A stretch of 40,843 nucleotides of DNA from the NCBI RefSeq assembly GCF_003056405.1, contig NZ_PYVZ01000024.1, forward strand, positions 1 through 40,843. Reading direction: 5' to 3'. How positions within the stretch are numbered: position 1 is the first letter of the stretch; each line of letters starts with the position of its first letter. Source of the DNA: Devosia indica. GTDB taxonomy: Bacteria > Pseudomonadota > Alphaproteobacteria > Rhizobiales > Devosiaceae. The notes beneath the pieces were generated by a model. It was not told where the DNA came from. It ran no database searches and saw only the letters and a list, made by a program, of their open reading frames with translations. Made by a program: the position numbers and the translations under genes. This document shows, in pieces, positions 1 through 10,552 of this stretch.

Positions 1-4
1 TCGC

Positions 5-124
5 TGACCTTGTGGTTCTTGCGAGGGGCCCAGGACCCGATCCCATCCCGAACTCGACCGTCAAATCCCTCCGCGCCAATGGTACTAAGTCTCAAGACTT
101 GGGAGAGTAGGTCACTGCAAGGTC
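5..124 (+). rRNA. rrf: 5S ribosomal RNA
   Basis: The sequence matches the alphaproteobacterial 5S rRNA consensus, recognised by eye. It starts with a TGACCTTGTGG-like 5' strand, has the conserved GATCCCATCCCGAACTCG core and the GGGAGAGTAGGTC 3' half, and closes with a 3' strand (AAGGTCT) complementary to the start. It is the last gene of an rRNA operon whose 16S and 23S genes lie before the window. Ends are judged from the terminal helix and may be off by a few bases. Confidence 0.93.
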
Positions 125-167
125 TGCCAAAAACACGCAAATCTCGTCACAATCCAAAACAAACAAA

Positions 168-193
168 AGCCCCCGCAAAAGCGGGGGCTTTTT
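168..193 (+). terminator. Rho-independent terminator of the rRNA operon
   Basis: A perfect GC-rich stem (AGCCCCCGC / GCGGGGGCT) with an AAAA loop is followed by a T run. It sits about 45 bases after the 5S gene and fits an intrinsic terminator for the rRNA operon. Confidence 0.9.
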
Positions 194-215
194 GCGTTTG
201 GCCTCGGCCCATGAC

Positions 216-1073
216 CTATCCCAGAAACACGTGCTCGCGATGAAACTGCAAATGCTCGGCCCGCGGCCAGGCTTGCACTGCATTGGGGAAGCGCGCCGCC
301 TGACGTCCATGCAGTTGCCGGCGCAGCGGGGGCGGAGCCAGACTGCTCAGGATAATCCCGCCGGCATCGGCCAGGGTGAACCCACCGCGATCGTAAAACC
401 AGTGATGCGTGCGGCACATGGGCATGGCATTGGTCAGTTCGTCCGGTCCGCCATGCGCCAGTGCCCGCAAATGACAGACCTCCACCTCATGGGCACCAAT
501 CGCGTGCATGGAGTTGTCGTCCCCGCAGACTGCACAGGCGGTGCCATAGGCCTGCAATACGGACCAGCGCAACCGGACATTGCGCAATATAGTGTCCTTG
601 GCGCGACGAGCGGATATAGGCGCCAACCCGTCTAAATGGCGGAATGGCGGTGCCGGCGGCATATCGAACCCGTCTATGACACAATTCTGGTTGGCAAGTG
701 CCGTTGCGGCACCTTGGTCTTTTGGCAGCAGCGCTCGGATGTTGGGCGAAAAATAGCTGAAATCCAGGCTGCCATCCTCTCGATAGGCGCGGCTTTCAAC
801 CGGGACCGCAAGTGCTTCAAGCGAAACATGACGCGTGAAGTGGACGACATCATCCAGCATCAGAAACATGAAACGGCGCTGCGTCATGTCGGGAGCAACA
901 TCGGCCAGGATTGCTGTTGCGAAATAGCCATGGCGGGGTTCGTCTCGCGGCGCATAGAGCAGCACGCGTTCTCCGATGCTGTTCAGCGCCAGCTCCTTGT
1001 TGCGATTGTCCATGCGGACGCGGTTGAGTGATCTTTGACGCGTGGGACGGACATTGAGCACGGCCACAGGCAT
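216..1073 (-). CDS. HNH endonuclease domain protein
   Basis: Putative nuclease of about 285 residues. The C-terminal half carries an HNH/zinc-type core: a CxxC pair (CAVCGD), then EVCHLRALAHGGPDELTN, then MCRTHHWFYDRGGF, which supply the metal ligands and catalytic histidine of the family. The N-terminal half (about 150 residues) resembles proteins annotated as putative restriction endonucleases with an HNH C-terminus, but I cannot assign it further. I chose the ATG at 1073 because AAGGAGA lies 7 bases upstream; a GTG at 1091 is open but lies upstream of that Shine-Dalgarno. No methylase or specificity gene is nearby, so a restriction-modification role is not supported. The gene points toward the rRNA operon and appears monocistronic. 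Confidence 0.82.
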   Translation of the reverse strand: MPVAVLNVRPTRQRSLNRVRMDNRNKELALNSIGERVLLYAPRDEPRHGYFATAILADVAPDMTQRRFMFLMLDDVVHFTRHVSLEALAVPVESRAYREDGSLDFSYFSPNIRALLPKDQGAATALANQNCVIDGFDMPPAPPFRHLDGLAPISARRAKDTILRNVRLRWSVLQAYGTACAVCGDDNSMHAIGAHEVEVCHLRALAHGGPDELTNAMPMCRTHHWFYDRGGFTLADAGGIILSSLAPPPLRRQLHGRQAARFPNAVQAWPRAEHLQFHREHVFLG

Positions 1074-1173
1074 ACGCAGTTCTCCTTGCACGGAGAGCTA
1101 CGTAGAAGATCTATTGGAAACAGTCGCTTAACTGAGCATGGCGGTCCGGTCCTGTCCACTTGCCTGGTCCAGG

Positions 1174-2040
1174 TCAGCCGCCTTCCCCATCTGCTTGGAC
1201 ATGTCGTCCGAAAAACGCCGATGCCGGATCGGCCAGCACCAAGTCCCGGATTCGCGACCATAAATGCTCACGCAATTGGCTATATTCTGCGGCCCTTCGG
1301 GCATCGGTGCTGCGACGCGGCCGCGGCAGATGGATCGGCAGGTCTTCGAGCACGGCGCCCCCACCCATCACGATCACCCGGTCGGCCAGCAGCAGGGCCT
1401 CATCCACGCTATGGGTCACAAACAGCACCGTGGGGCGTTGGCGCTCCCACAACGCCAGCAGGTCATCCTGCATCAATTCGCGCGTCTGGGCGTCCAGGCT
1501 CGCAAAGGGTTCATCCATCAGCAGCACACCGGGCCGGCCAATCAGCGCCCGCGCCAGCGCCACGCGTTGCCGCATGCCGCCTGACAACTGGGCCGGATAG
1601 TGATCGTCCCATCCCGCCAGCCCAACCTGCTCAAGCTGCGCCTGCACACGTTGCTTCAGCTCTGTCCCATCAAGGCCCCGCCCTTCGAGGGCGAAGCCGA
1701 CATTGTCCCTCACACTGCGCCAGGGGATGAGACGGAAGTTCTGAAATACCATGCCGATGGCCGGACCCGGCCGCGGCGGCGCATCGCCGATCGCGATCCG
1801 GCCGGTGTCCGGTTCCAACAGCCCGTCCGCAAGACGCAGCAAAGTGCTCTTGCCACAGCCCGAAGGGCCGATCAGGGCGACGAATTGCTGTTCGGCGATC
1901 TCGAGATCGACTTCCCGCACCGCACTGGTCCGCGCGCCATTGCCCGCGATAAATGCCTTGCTGACGCCGGCAAAGCGAATGCCCCGTCCGCGAGACGTTG
2001 AAGTGTCGCCAGCGTCGGGCACGGGCGGGGAAGGGCTCAT
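1174..2040 (-). CDS. ABC transporter ATP-binding protein (nitrate/sulfonate/taurine type)
   Basis: Energises the importer encoded just upstream in the same operon. Walker A is GPSGCGKST (about residue 58), the signature is LSGGMRQRVALARAL, Walker B is VLLMDEPF and the switch histidine sits in VTHSVDEA. The short linker and sequence between Q-loop (VFQNFRLIPW) and signature are typical of the SsuB/TauB/ThiZ branch. At 288 residues it is a little longer than the usual 250-270, with an extra N-terminal tail of about 20 residues rich in Pro, Ser and Arg. The ATG overlaps the stop of the binding-protein gene by 4 bases (ATGA), so the two are translationally coupled. The substrate is not determined. 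Confidence 0.9.
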   Translation of the reverse strand: MSPSPPVPDAGDTSTSRGRGIRFAGVSKAFIAGNGARTSAVREVDLEIAEQQFVALIGPSGCGKSTLLRLADGLLEPDTGRIAIGDAPPRPGPAIGMVFQNFRLIPWRSVRDNVGFALEGRGLDGTELKQRVQAQLEQVGLAGWDDHYPAQLSGGMRQRVALARALIGRPGVLLMDEPFASLDAQTRELMQDDLLALWERQRPTVLFVTHSVDEALLLADRVIVMGGGAVLEDLPIHLPRPRRSTDARRAAEYSQLREHLWSRIRDLVLADPASAFFGRHVQADGEGG

Positions 2041-3065
2041 CGATCCGCAGGGTCCATAGCGTCGGCCGTCCCGAGGGAGGCCAGTGCTGCATCGACTGGC
2101 GCAAAGCTCACCCAGTCTTCCAGCGCCAGTGGGGGGACTGCAAAGAAATCCTCGGTGCCATAGAGCCAGTCTGCCGTATAGGCCAGCTCATCGGCGCTCA
2201 TCCCGCCATTGACGCTCCAGCTTGTGGCAAAGCTTGTCACCAACGCATCCAGCACGCCCGTGTCGGCATCGGGCAGGGCCTCGGACATGCCGTCCACCCA
2301 GAGTTGCGGATCGGCCGCAAAATCGCGGCTGATGCGGATCAGGGCCCGGATGACGGCGGCCACGTCCTCGGGGCGTTCGGCCAGCACTTTGCCTGGTACG
2401 GCATTGACTTTGTTGACCAGCGGCGCCGCGGCGAAATAGGCGTCCTGGTCGACCAGCACATGTAGGCCAGTGGTGTCAGGCAGGCTCAACCAGGTGCCGA
2501 TCGACATGGTGGTGGCGTCGATCTGGCCCGCGGCCAGAGCCTGGGCACGCACATTGGGCTGGCCCAGGCTGACGATTTGGGACTGTTCGATATCGGCCCC
2601 CATGCTGTCGAGCACCAGGCTGGATAGCGAATGGTCAAGACTCCCGATCCGGCCGACGCCGAAGCTGGCGCCGGCCAGGTTCTCCACGGTCGTTATGTTA
2701 TCCCTGGCTGCAATCAGAAACGGCAGTGCCTTGTTGGGCGATACCACCGCGCGCAGATCGGTGGCCCCGGCGGAAATGGCCTGCAGCAAGGCATCCACCC
2801 CGATATTGGCCATTTCGCCTTCGCCCGCCTGCAGGGCCGCCAGAGCCGAGGGGGTCTGCTGCACGCGGACCAGTTCGACATTGACGCCTTCCTGATCGAA
2901 ATAGCCAAGCGCATCAGCCAGATCCATCACCGAATTGGGCACCAAAGGTGGCTCAAGATGGGTGACGATCAGGCGAAACGGCGCATCCGACTGGGCCAAT
3001 GCGCACGTGGTGAACGCGCCCAGAAGAAGAAATGGCGCGAGGCGGCGGAAGAGCATGGATGGCAT
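2037..3065 (-). CDS. ABC transporter substrate-binding protein, NMT1/SsuA-like
   Basis: Periplasmic solute receptor of 342 residues. The first 24 residues form a signal peptide (RR, then a hydrophobic core, cleavage near ALA-QS). The mature part starts FRLIVTHLEPPLVPNSVMDLADALGYF, the fold start seen in NMT1/THI5-like and SsuA/TauA receptors, and includes the helix with LAALQAGEGEMANIGVDALLQAI typical of this group. Members bind sulfonates, nitrate, pyrimidine precursors or aromatics, and the sequence does not tell which. A second in-frame ATG lies 9 bases downstream (3056); neither has a strong Shine-Dalgarno. It sits between the permease gene (upstream) and the ATPase gene (4-base overlap). 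Confidence 0.88.
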   Translation of the reverse strand: MPSMLFRRLAPFLLLGAFTTCALAQSDAPFRLIVTHLEPPLVPNSVMDLADALGYFDQEGVNVELVRVQQTPSALAALQAGEGEMANIGVDALLQAISAGATDLRAVVSPNKALPFLIAARDNITTVENLAGASFGVGRIGSLDHSLSSLVLDSMGADIEQSQIVSLGQPNVRAQALAAGQIDATTMSIGTWLSLPDTTGLHVLVDQDAYFAAAPLVNKVNAVPGKVLAERPEDVAAVIRALIRISRDFAADPQLWVDGMSEALPDADTGVLDALVTSFATSWSVNGGMSADELAYTADWLYGTEDFFAVPPLALEDWVSFAPVDAALASLGTADAMDPADR

Positions 3066-3092
3066 TGGAGCAAGTCTCGTTTTCTTTGGTAT

Positions 3093-3866
3093 TCAGTTCG
3101 ACCAGCGGGTCAGGCGGAGTTCGAGCAGGCGCAGCACTTCGGTGACGACGACCCCGATTGCGGCCAGCGTGAGGACGATCACAAAATACTCGGCCATACG
3201 GAAAGTATTGCCATAAAGGGCCAGCAGCCCGCCAAGCCCTGTCACGGCGGTGTAGAGCTCGGCGACCACCGTGTTGATCAGGCCGATTGTTGCCCCGATA
3301 CGCAGGCCCGCCAGCACATAGGGCACGGCGCCGGGCAGCACGATGGCCTTGAAGATGCGACTGCGTGAAGCGCCCACGCTGCGGGCCATTTCGACCAGGT
3401 CCGGGTCTGCCTGGCGCACTCCGGCATAGGTATTGATGATGATCGGCATGACCGCGCCGAGAAACACCACGAACAGCTTGGCCTCGATGCCCAGCCCCAG
3501 CGTGAGGATGATGAGCGGAATGAACGCCACTCGGGGCGTTGCCGCAAGTGCATAGACATAGATCTCGATGGTTCGGCCCAACAGGCCAAACGCGCCCATG
3601 ACAATGCCCAGTGGCAGGGCAAACGCGACGGCCAGCACAAAGCCGCCCAGATAGGTAACCAGGCTGGCCCCGAGTGCTCCCGGCAGCCGGCCATCAGCCC
3701 AAAGCCGCACGGCGGCCTCAAGTGTCTCGAGCGGCGAAGGGATGATATTGCGGCTGACATTGTCGGCGGCCAGTGCCCAGAGCAGCAAGAGCAGCGCCAG
3801 AACGCCCAGCCTCATGGCCGCGATCAGCCAGGGCGGGGCAGAAGCACTTTCCGAACGTCTAGCCAA
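3093..3866 (-). CDS. ABC transporter permease, SsuC/TauC-like
   Basis: Inner-membrane channel subunit of 257 residues with about six hydrophobic segments; the first follows a short basic N-terminus. The EAA-type cytoplasmic loop reads MARSVGASRSRIFKAIVLPGAVPYVLAGLRIG, which docks the ATPase. The start is a TTG at 3866, preceded at 6 bases by GGAGGG; no ATG offers a better ribosome site. It is the first structural gene of a three-gene operon (permease, receptor, ATPase). About 180 bases separate it from the GntR gene upstream, which runs in the same direction. Confidence 0.88.
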   Translation of the reverse strand: MARRSESASAPPWLIAAMRLGVLALLLLLWALAADNVSRNIIPSPLETLEAAVRLWADGRLPGALGASLVTYLGGFVLAVAFALPLGIVMGAFGLLGRTIEIYVYALAATPRVAFIPLIILTLGLGIEAKLFVVFLGAVMPIIINTYAGVRQADPDLVEMARSVGASRSRIFKAIVLPGAVPYVLAGLRIGATIGLINTVVAELYTAVTGLGGLLALYGNTFRMAEYFVIVLTLAAIGVVVTEVLRLLELRLTRWSN

Positions 3867-4048
3867 TGCCGGCCCTCCGTTTATTGGGCTGTGGTCCCGC
3901 TGCAGGATCGCGGCCCGTCAGGAGCAGATCGATACGCATCTGATCAGCAAGGGCCAGGGAAATCTGTACCACTGGCGATAAGCGCGCACCGGCATGCGCG
4001 TCAACCGGCATAGTGCTTTGTCGCGGTACCTGTGGGCCAACCAATCAA

Positions 4049-4864
4049 TCAGGTCGGCTGGTCGGCCACGTTCGAGAGTGCATTGCGAATATCGTTCTCG
4101 GTATCCTTCAAATGCTGGCGCATGGCCTCGCCAGCCGCCCGCGCATTGCCCGCCCGGATGGCCTCGAGAATACGTTCATGCCAGGCAATGGTGTCGTGCA
4201 GTGTATGCCCGCGATTGGCGTGACCACGCCGGCTGATCTGGATGCCATGCCTGAGCTGGGCGGACATGGCCTCGAACAGATAGCCCAATATGCGATTGCC
4301 ACTGGCCAGGGCGATCGCCTCGTGGAACCCCACATCGAAGTCGTGGAAGCGTCGGTCGGCCGCCGGGTCCCCGGCCATAGCCGCATCGGCATGGTCATGC
4401 ATACCGCGCAACGCGCTTTCAATGGCCGCAATCCCGGCGCGATTGGCGCGCTTGGCGGCCAGGGTTGCGCTCTGCACTTCGAGCGAAAGCCGCACCTCGA
4501 TCAGGTCGAACAGACTCTTGGAATCATTGTGCAGCAATGATGTCAGAAAGTCCGAAAAGGCGGTGCCATCCGGCTCTCGCACCACGGCTTTCCGGCCCCG
4601 TGCAATATCCAGCAGGCCGCGTCCTGCCAGTAGCTTGACTGCCTCGCGAATGGTCAGGCGGCTGACGGCGTAGCGGCTGGCCAGTTCCGCTTCGCTGGGC
4701 AAGCTGGCGCCCGGCGTCAATGCAGTGAGGATTTCGTTGGCAAGGTCGTCCGCCACCTCTGCCGCAGCGCTTCCTTGTCCGGGCGACGACCCACTCTTCG
4801 ACTGTATCATGTTTCTAAACTTATCAGATATCTTGAGGTGTTTGTCGCCCTTTTTGTAGGTCAT
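4049..4864 (-). CDS. FCD-type GntR (FadR subfamily) transcriptional regulator
   Basis: Probable ligand-responsive repressor of about 271 residues. A winged helix-turn-helix lies near residues 45-95 (EAELASRYAVSRLTIREAVKLL, then GLLDIARGRKAVV), followed by an all-helical FCD effector domain with the metal-ligand pattern D-x3-H (DVGFHEAIA) and later histidines (HERILEAI, RQHLKDTE). Genes of this class usually control the adjacent operon, so the ABC importer downstream is the likely target; chvE, which diverges on the other side, is a second candidate. ATG at 4864 is used, but an internal ATG at 4810 would remove 18 residues outside the DNA-binding domain and is possible. Confidence 0.87.
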   Translation of the reverse strand: MTYKKGDKHLKISDKFRNMIQSKSGSSPGQGSAAAEVADDLANEILTALTPGASLPSEAELASRYAVSRLTIREAVKLLAGRGLLDIARGRKAVVREPDGTAFSDFLTSLLHNDSKSLFDLIEVRLSLEVQSATLAAKRANRAGIAAIESALRGMHDHADAAMAGDPAADRRFHDFDVGFHEAIALASGNRILGYLFEAMSAQLRHGIQISRRGHANRGHTLHDTIAWHERILEAIRAGNARAAGEAMRQHLKDTENDIRNALSNVADQPT

Positions 4865-4995
4865 TGCAACTCTCGATTGCGCCTTGTTTGATTTTTTGTG
4901 AATGGTCTGTGCGCCGTGGCGTATGGCCTTGATTTTTTTGCGATAGTCGAAAAATAAAGCGGCGGGCGCGTCCGTGCTTTACAAGCCTATCTGAT
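4823..4995. promoter_or_regulatory. Possible operator pair between the GntR and chvE genes
   Basis: The 8-mer ATCAGATA at 4823-4830 recurs as its reverse complement TATCTGAT at 4988-4995, and the first copy overlaps the perfect palindrome AGATATCT. The rest of the 383-base gap (4865-5247) contains AT-rich tracts at about 4885-4965 and no gene I can support. The first copy lies inside the N-terminal codons if the GntR start is 4864, and just upstream if the start is 4810. This could be an operator for the GntR protein, but 8-base matches are weak evidence. Confidence 0.3.
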
Positions 4996-5247
4996 TATTC
5001 TAGCTTCCTGCGCGTGGACTTGGGAGAGTCCATGGCGGCGAGCCGCCGTCTGTACCGGAGGATTTCAAGCAGATCGTCACGGCAATGTCCCTTGGGGGCA
5101 TTGACCTGTTCCAGATGCGGCGTCAGCCGGCGTTCGATGGTGCGGGCCTTAGGTCGTGCCATCGATGCGCAGGTCAGGACTGCGTGAATCTTCCAAACCC
5201 AGAAGACGACAAACAACCAATCTCGAAAGTTTTTAGGGAGTCGAGAC

Positions 5248-6324
5248 GTGAAGGTTCTCAAATCAATTGCGACGCTGTTCGCCGCGGGTGCGCTGGTCGC
5301 GTCCGCCGCCACTGGCGCCTTTGCCCAGGACAAGGGCCAGATCGGCATTGCCATGCCGACCCAGTCGTCGCTGCGCTGGATCTCGGACGGCAACGAGCTC
5401 AAGACCGCGCTCGAAGGCATGGGTTACACCGTCGACCTGCAATATGCGGAAGACGACATTCCCAACCAGCTCGCTCAGATCGAAAACATGGTGACCAAGG
5501 GCGTCAAGGCTCTCGTGGTGGCCTCGATCGATGGCACCACGCTCTCGGCGGTCCTGCAGAACGCTGCCGATCAGGGCGTCAAGGTCATTGCCTATGACCG
5601 TCTGATCCTTGAAAGCCCGAATGTCGACTACTACACCACCTTCGACAATTTCCAGGTGGGCGTGCTTCAGGCCAATAGCCTGGTCAAGGGTCTCGAAGCC
5701 CGCTTTGGCGATGACAAGCCTTGGAATGTCGAGCTGTTTGGCGGTTCGCCGGACGACAACAACGCCTTCTTCTTCTATGACGGCGCCATGGCCGTGCTGC
5801 AGCCGATGATCGACGCTGGTGACATCGTCATCAAGTCGGGCCAGCAGGGCATGGAGCAGGTCGGTACGCTGCGTTGGGACGGCGCCGTCGCCCAGGCACG
5901 CATGGACAATATCCTCTCTGCCAACTATTCGGACGGCAGCCGCGTGCATGGCGTGCTGTCCCCCTATGATGGCCTGAGCCGCGGCATCATCTCCTCGCTG
6001 CGTGGCGTGGGCTATGGCTCGGGCGATCTGTCCTGGCCGATCATCACCGGCCAGGATGCGGAAACCCCCTCGGTCAAGGCGATCATCGCCGGCGAGCAGT
6101 ACTCGACCGTGTTCAAGGACACTCGCGAACTGGCCCAGTACACCGCTCAGCTCATCAACACCGTGCTCTCGGGCGAAGAGCCGACCGGTCTGGACACCTC
6201 GACCTACGACAATGGCGTCAAGGTCGTGCCCTCGATCCTGCTGACCCCGTATGAAGTCGATATCAGCAACTACGAAGAACGCGTGATCGCTTCGGGCTAC
6301 ATCAAGGCCGAAGAGCTGCAGTAA
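5248..6324 (+). CDS. chvE: Multiple sugar-binding periplasmic receptor ChvE
   Basis: Periplasmic receptor (358 residues) for an importer of several monosaccharides; in Agrobacterium the orthologue binds aldoses such as glucose, galactose, arabinose and xylose, and also assists VirA sensing. The signal peptide ends at AFA-QD (about residue 26). The mature protein opens with [20 protein letters not shown] and has the periplasmic-binding-protein type 1 pattern ([48 protein letters not shown]). The start is a GTG at 5248 preceded by AGGGAG. It heads a chvE-gguA-gguB operon. No virA is visible here, and no GbpR-like LysR gene adjoins it. Confidence 0.93.
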   Translation: MKVLKSIATLFAAGALVASAATGAFAQDKGQIGIAMPTQSSLRWISDGNELKTALEGMGYTVDLQYAEDDIPNQLAQIENMVTKGVKALVVASIDGTTLSAVLQNAADQGVKVIAYDRLILESPNVDYYTTFDNFQVGVLQANSLVKGLEARFGDDKPWNVELFGGSPDDNNAFFFYDGAMAVLQPMIDAGDIVIKSGQQGMEQVGTLRWDGAVAQARMDNILSANYSDGSRVHGVLSPYDGLSRGIISSLRGVGYGSGDLSWPIITGQDAETPSVKAIIAGEQYSTVFKDTRELAQYTAQLINTVLSGEEPTGLDTSTYDNGVKVVPSILLTPYEVDISNYEERVIASGYIKAEELQ

Positions 6325-6339
6325 GCAGTTCTCAAACAA

Positions 6340-6363
6340 GGGATCCCGTTCATTCGGGGTCCC
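6340..6363 (+). other. Intercistronic stem-loop after chvE
   Basis: A 9-base-pair stem (GGGATCCCG / CGGGGTCCC, one G-T pair) with a TTCATT loop begins 16 bases after the chvE stop. It has no T run. Such hairpins after binding-protein genes commonly stabilise the upstream message or attenuate the downstream genes, giving more receptor than ATPase and permease. Confidence 0.65.
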
Positions 6364-6416
6364 TATTCACGCTATTTCACCGGGCTTTCCAATTGTCCAT
6401 GGGCGAGCGGAGGGCC

Positions 6417-6446
6417 GGGTTCACAAGTGCAAAACCCGGTGAACCC
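6417..6446 (+). other. Second stem-loop in the chvE-gguA gap
   Basis: GGGTTCAC and GTGAACCC pair perfectly over 8 bases around a 14-base loop, about 30 bases before the gguA start. An alternative pairing, CCGGGT with ACCCGG inside the same segment, competes with it. With the hairpin at 6340 it makes a structured 150-base spacer suited to differential expression. Confidence 0.5.
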
Positions 6447-6476
6447 ATTGTCGGTCACTGAAATGACAGGGTCAGC

Positions 6477-8005
<1,529 letters not shown>

Positions 8006-8009
<4 letters not shown>

Positions 8010-9289
8010 CAACCGAAACTGCACCGACCGGAACCGGTTCCGCGGCCCAGCCGGCTCAGGCCCATGAAATGACGTTGATTGGCGCCCTGCGCGCCAATAT
8101 GCGTGATTACGGGCTGCTGCTGGCCTTGATCCTCATCATGCTGTTCTTCCAGTATTTCACCAATGGCGTGCTGTTCAAGCCGGTGAACCTGACCAACATC
8201 ATCCTGCAGAACAGCTACATCATCGTGATGGCGCTGGGCATGCTACTGGTCATCGTGGCCGGTCACATCGACCTTTCGGTCGGTTCGGTCTCCGGCTTCA
8301 TCGGCGCCCTTGCCGCCATGCTCATGGTAGGCTGGGACTTCCCGCCCGAGCTGGCCTTCCTGGCCCATCCCCTGATTGCTGGAGCCATCTGTCTTGTGGC
8401 CGGTGCGGCCATTGGGGCCGCGCAGGGCTACATCATTGCCTATCACCGCGTGCCCGCCTTCATCGTCACGCTGGCCGGAATGCTGATCTTCAAGGGGCTA
8501 TCGCTGGCTATCCTGGCCGGCAAGTCGGTTGGTCCGTTCCCGGCCGAGTTCCAGATGCTCTCGGCCGGCTTCATCCCCGATATCGTTGGCCCCATCACCA
8601 TGCCCTGGCTGGCCGAAAACGGGCAGAACGTGGTGCTGCACTCCACCACCATGGTCATCGCCATCCTGGCCATTGTCGGCATGGTGTTCTTCTCGATCCG
8701 CGGACGTGGCCGTCGTCTGGCGCGCGGCTACGACGTTGAGCCGTTCAGCCTGTTCATCATCAAGAATGTGGTGATTGCGGCGCTGGTGCTGTTCTTCGCC
8801 TATATGCTCGCCTCCTATCGCGGCCTGCCCAATGTGCTGGTGGTGATGGGCGTTTTGATTGCCTTCTTCGTGTTCATGACCAAGCGCCTGACCTTTGGCC
8901 GCCGCATCTACGCCCTTGGCGGCAATCTCAAGGCCGCGGCGCTCTCGGGCATCAAGACCGAACGCACCACCTTCTATATCTTCGCCATCATGGGGGCCCT
9001 GGCGGCGCTTGCTGGCATGATCTATGCGGCCCGCCTCAATTCGGCGACTCCCAAGGCGGGGCAGGGTCTCGAACTCGACGTCATCGCGGCCGTCTTCATC
9101 GGCGGCGCATCGGCGCTGGGTGGTGTCGGACAGGTGGCCGGCGCGGTGATTGGCGCCTTCATCATGGGTGTGATGAACAACGGCATGTCGATCATGGGCG
9201 TCAACATCGACTGGCAGCAGATGATCAAGGGCGTGGTGCTGCTCGCAGCAGTGTTCTTCGATCTCTACAACAAGAACCGGTCAGCCTGA
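8006..9289 (+). CDS. gguB: Multiple monosaccharide ABC transporter permease GguB
   Basis: Inner-membrane permease (427 residues) of the ribose/xylose class (BPD_transp_2). A 25-30 residue cytoplasmic N-terminus precedes many hydrophobic helices; the conserved [20 protein letters not shown] segment and the C-terminal [20 protein letters not shown] segment are hallmarks of the family. Length matches GguB, which is longer than RbsC. It is the last gene of the operon and is followed by a strong hairpin. Confidence 0.94.
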
Positions 9290-9309
9290 CCCGGTTCAAT
9301 CCCAAACGC

Positions 9310-9338
9310 GATGCCGCCGGGTTGGTCCCGGCGGCATC
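9310..9338 (+). terminator. Hairpin downstream of gguB
   Basis: A perfect 12-base-pair stem (GATGCCGCCGGG / CCCGGCGGCATC) with a TTGGT loop starts 20 bases after the gguB stop. There is no T tract, so it is either a terminator of the GC-stem type or a 3'-end stabiliser. A second hairpin, CATAGCGGCA / TGCCTGCTATG, follows at 9345-9368. Confidence 0.7.
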
Positions 9339-9422
9339 GGCCTGCATAGCGGCAGTCTGCCTGCTATGACACCCTTCCTGCATAATCAGCATCGACTTTC
9401 GCGCGTCGGATCTGCAGCCATG

Positions 9423-9464
9423 CGGCTTGGTGTCCGGGATCCTCGGGGCTCTGGCCCCAAGCCG
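9423..9464. terminator. Possible bidirectional stem-loop between convergent gguB and the SbtA-like gene
   Basis: CGGCTTGG (9423-9430) can pair with CCAAGCCG (9457-9464), with a smaller GGGGC / GCCCC hairpin inside. It lies 43 bases past the stop of the minus-strand permease gene and so could end both converging transcripts. No T tract is present on either strand. Confidence 0.35.
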
Positions 9465-9507
9465 CCAGTCAGGATGCGGCACGCTCAAAACCGATAGCTG
9501 CTTCAAC

Positions 9508-10455
9508 TTAGGCCATAAGTCCCGCCAGTGCGGTCAACGCAGGAATGGCGACCAGGACGTTGAAGGGGAAGGTCACGGCAAGGGACATGGTGAGCGGCAG
9601 GCCCGGATCAACCTGGGGCAGGGCGATCCTGATGGCGGCTGGAGCCGCTATGTAGCTGGCACTGCCCGCCAGGATGGCAAGCGCCGTCGCGGAGCCAAAA
9701 TCAAGGCCGATTGCAATGCCGATGAGGAGGCCGATCGCGCCGTTGGTGACCGCGAGCGCGATAGCGAGGGCGACAAGCCTTGGTGTGACGCTGCCGGCAC
9801 CCGCCAGATGCCGCCCGGCCACCAACCCCATGTCGAGCAGGAAGAGGCACAGAATGCCGCCAAAGGCTCCTTCGAAGACAGGGCGCACCGGCTCAAATCC
9901 TCCAGGACCGGCAACAAGACCGATCAGGAAACCGCCCACCAGCAGCAGGATCGACCCATCGCGCAGTGTGTGCGACATGTGCTGGGTCAGTCCGGGCGCC
10001 TGCTTGCTGGATGTGCGCTGAGCCAGCCACAAACCGACCAGGATCGCCGGAGCCTCCATCAGGGCCAGCACGGCCACCATGAAGCCGGCAACCTGCAGTC
10101 CCGCTGCCTCCAGCGCTGCGACACCGGTTACGAAGGTGACGACCGATACCGATCCATAGTGGGCTGCGACTGCCCCGGCGTGCATCCTGTCGAGCCGCCC
10201 CAGCCGCCGGACGGACCAATAGGCCGGAAAGGGAAGCAGCAGGCTGAGGGCAAGGCCCGCCAGACCTGCCAGCAGGAGTTCGAATGTAAAGCCGCTCTGA
10301 GACACTTGCACCCCGCCCTTGAGGCCGATGGCGGCCATGAGATAGATCGCGAGCGCTTTTCCGATTGCTTCAGGCACCTGCAGGTTGCTGCGAACCAGTG
10401 CGGCAAGCAGCCCAAGAGCGAAGAACAGGATGGCGGGGGATAACAAGCTCTGCAT
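9508..10455 (-). CDS. SbtA-like sodium-dependent bicarbonate permease
   Basis: Inner-membrane protein of 315 residues with about ten hydrophobic helices. It shows the SbtA/DUF897 family marks: the repeated halves, GAVAAHYGSVSVVTFVTG with the following LMEAPAIL, and near the C-terminus GSASYIAAPAAIRIALPQ. In cyanobacteria SbtA takes up bicarbonate with sodium; in heterotrophs the role is less clear, perhaps supplying bicarbonate to carboxylases. No SbtB (PII-like) partner gene is adjacent. ATG at 10455 has a weak AGG upstream. It is transcribed away from a LysR gene across a 97-base gap, which suggests control by that regulator. Confidence 0.85.
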   Translation of the reverse strand: MQSLLSPAILFFALGLLAALVRSNLQVPEAIGKALAIYLMAAIGLKGGVQVSQSGFTFELLLAGLAGLALSLLLPFPAYWSVRRLGRLDRMHAGAVAAHYGSVSVVTFVTGVAALEAAGLQVAGFMVAVLALMEAPAILVGLWLAQRTSSKQAPGLTQHMSHTLRDGSILLLVGGFLIGLVAGPGGFEPVRPVFEGAFGGILCLFLLDMGLVAGRHLAGAGSVTPRLVALAIALAVTNGAIGLLIGIAIGLDFGSATALAILAGSASYIAAPAAIRIALPQVDPGLPLTMSLAVTFPFNVLVAIPALTALAGLMA

Positions 10456-10517
10456 GGAACGACCTAAGCTGGGTTTTGTTTGCAGCCGCTCTAAATCAAA
10501 TCTCGTGTTCGAAAAAA

Positions 10518-10530
10518 TTCATTGATTGAA
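10518..10530. promoter_or_regulatory. Candidate LysR box between the SbtA-like and LysR genes
   Basis: TTCATTGATTGAA has the T-N11-A form with inverted arms TTCA and TGAA, the usual shape of a LysR-family site. It lies in the 97-base divergent promoter region, next to TTCGAA (10508-10513) and ATTCGAAT (10547-10554). The position would serve both the permease gene and autoregulation. Confidence 0.5.
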
Positions 10531-10552
10531 TAGAAACGTTCACTAAATTCGA

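Noticed and set aside
216..1073. HNH protein considered as part of a restriction or defence island
   Set aside because: No methylase, helicase or other defence gene is adjacent, and the neighbours are an rRNA operon and a transporter.
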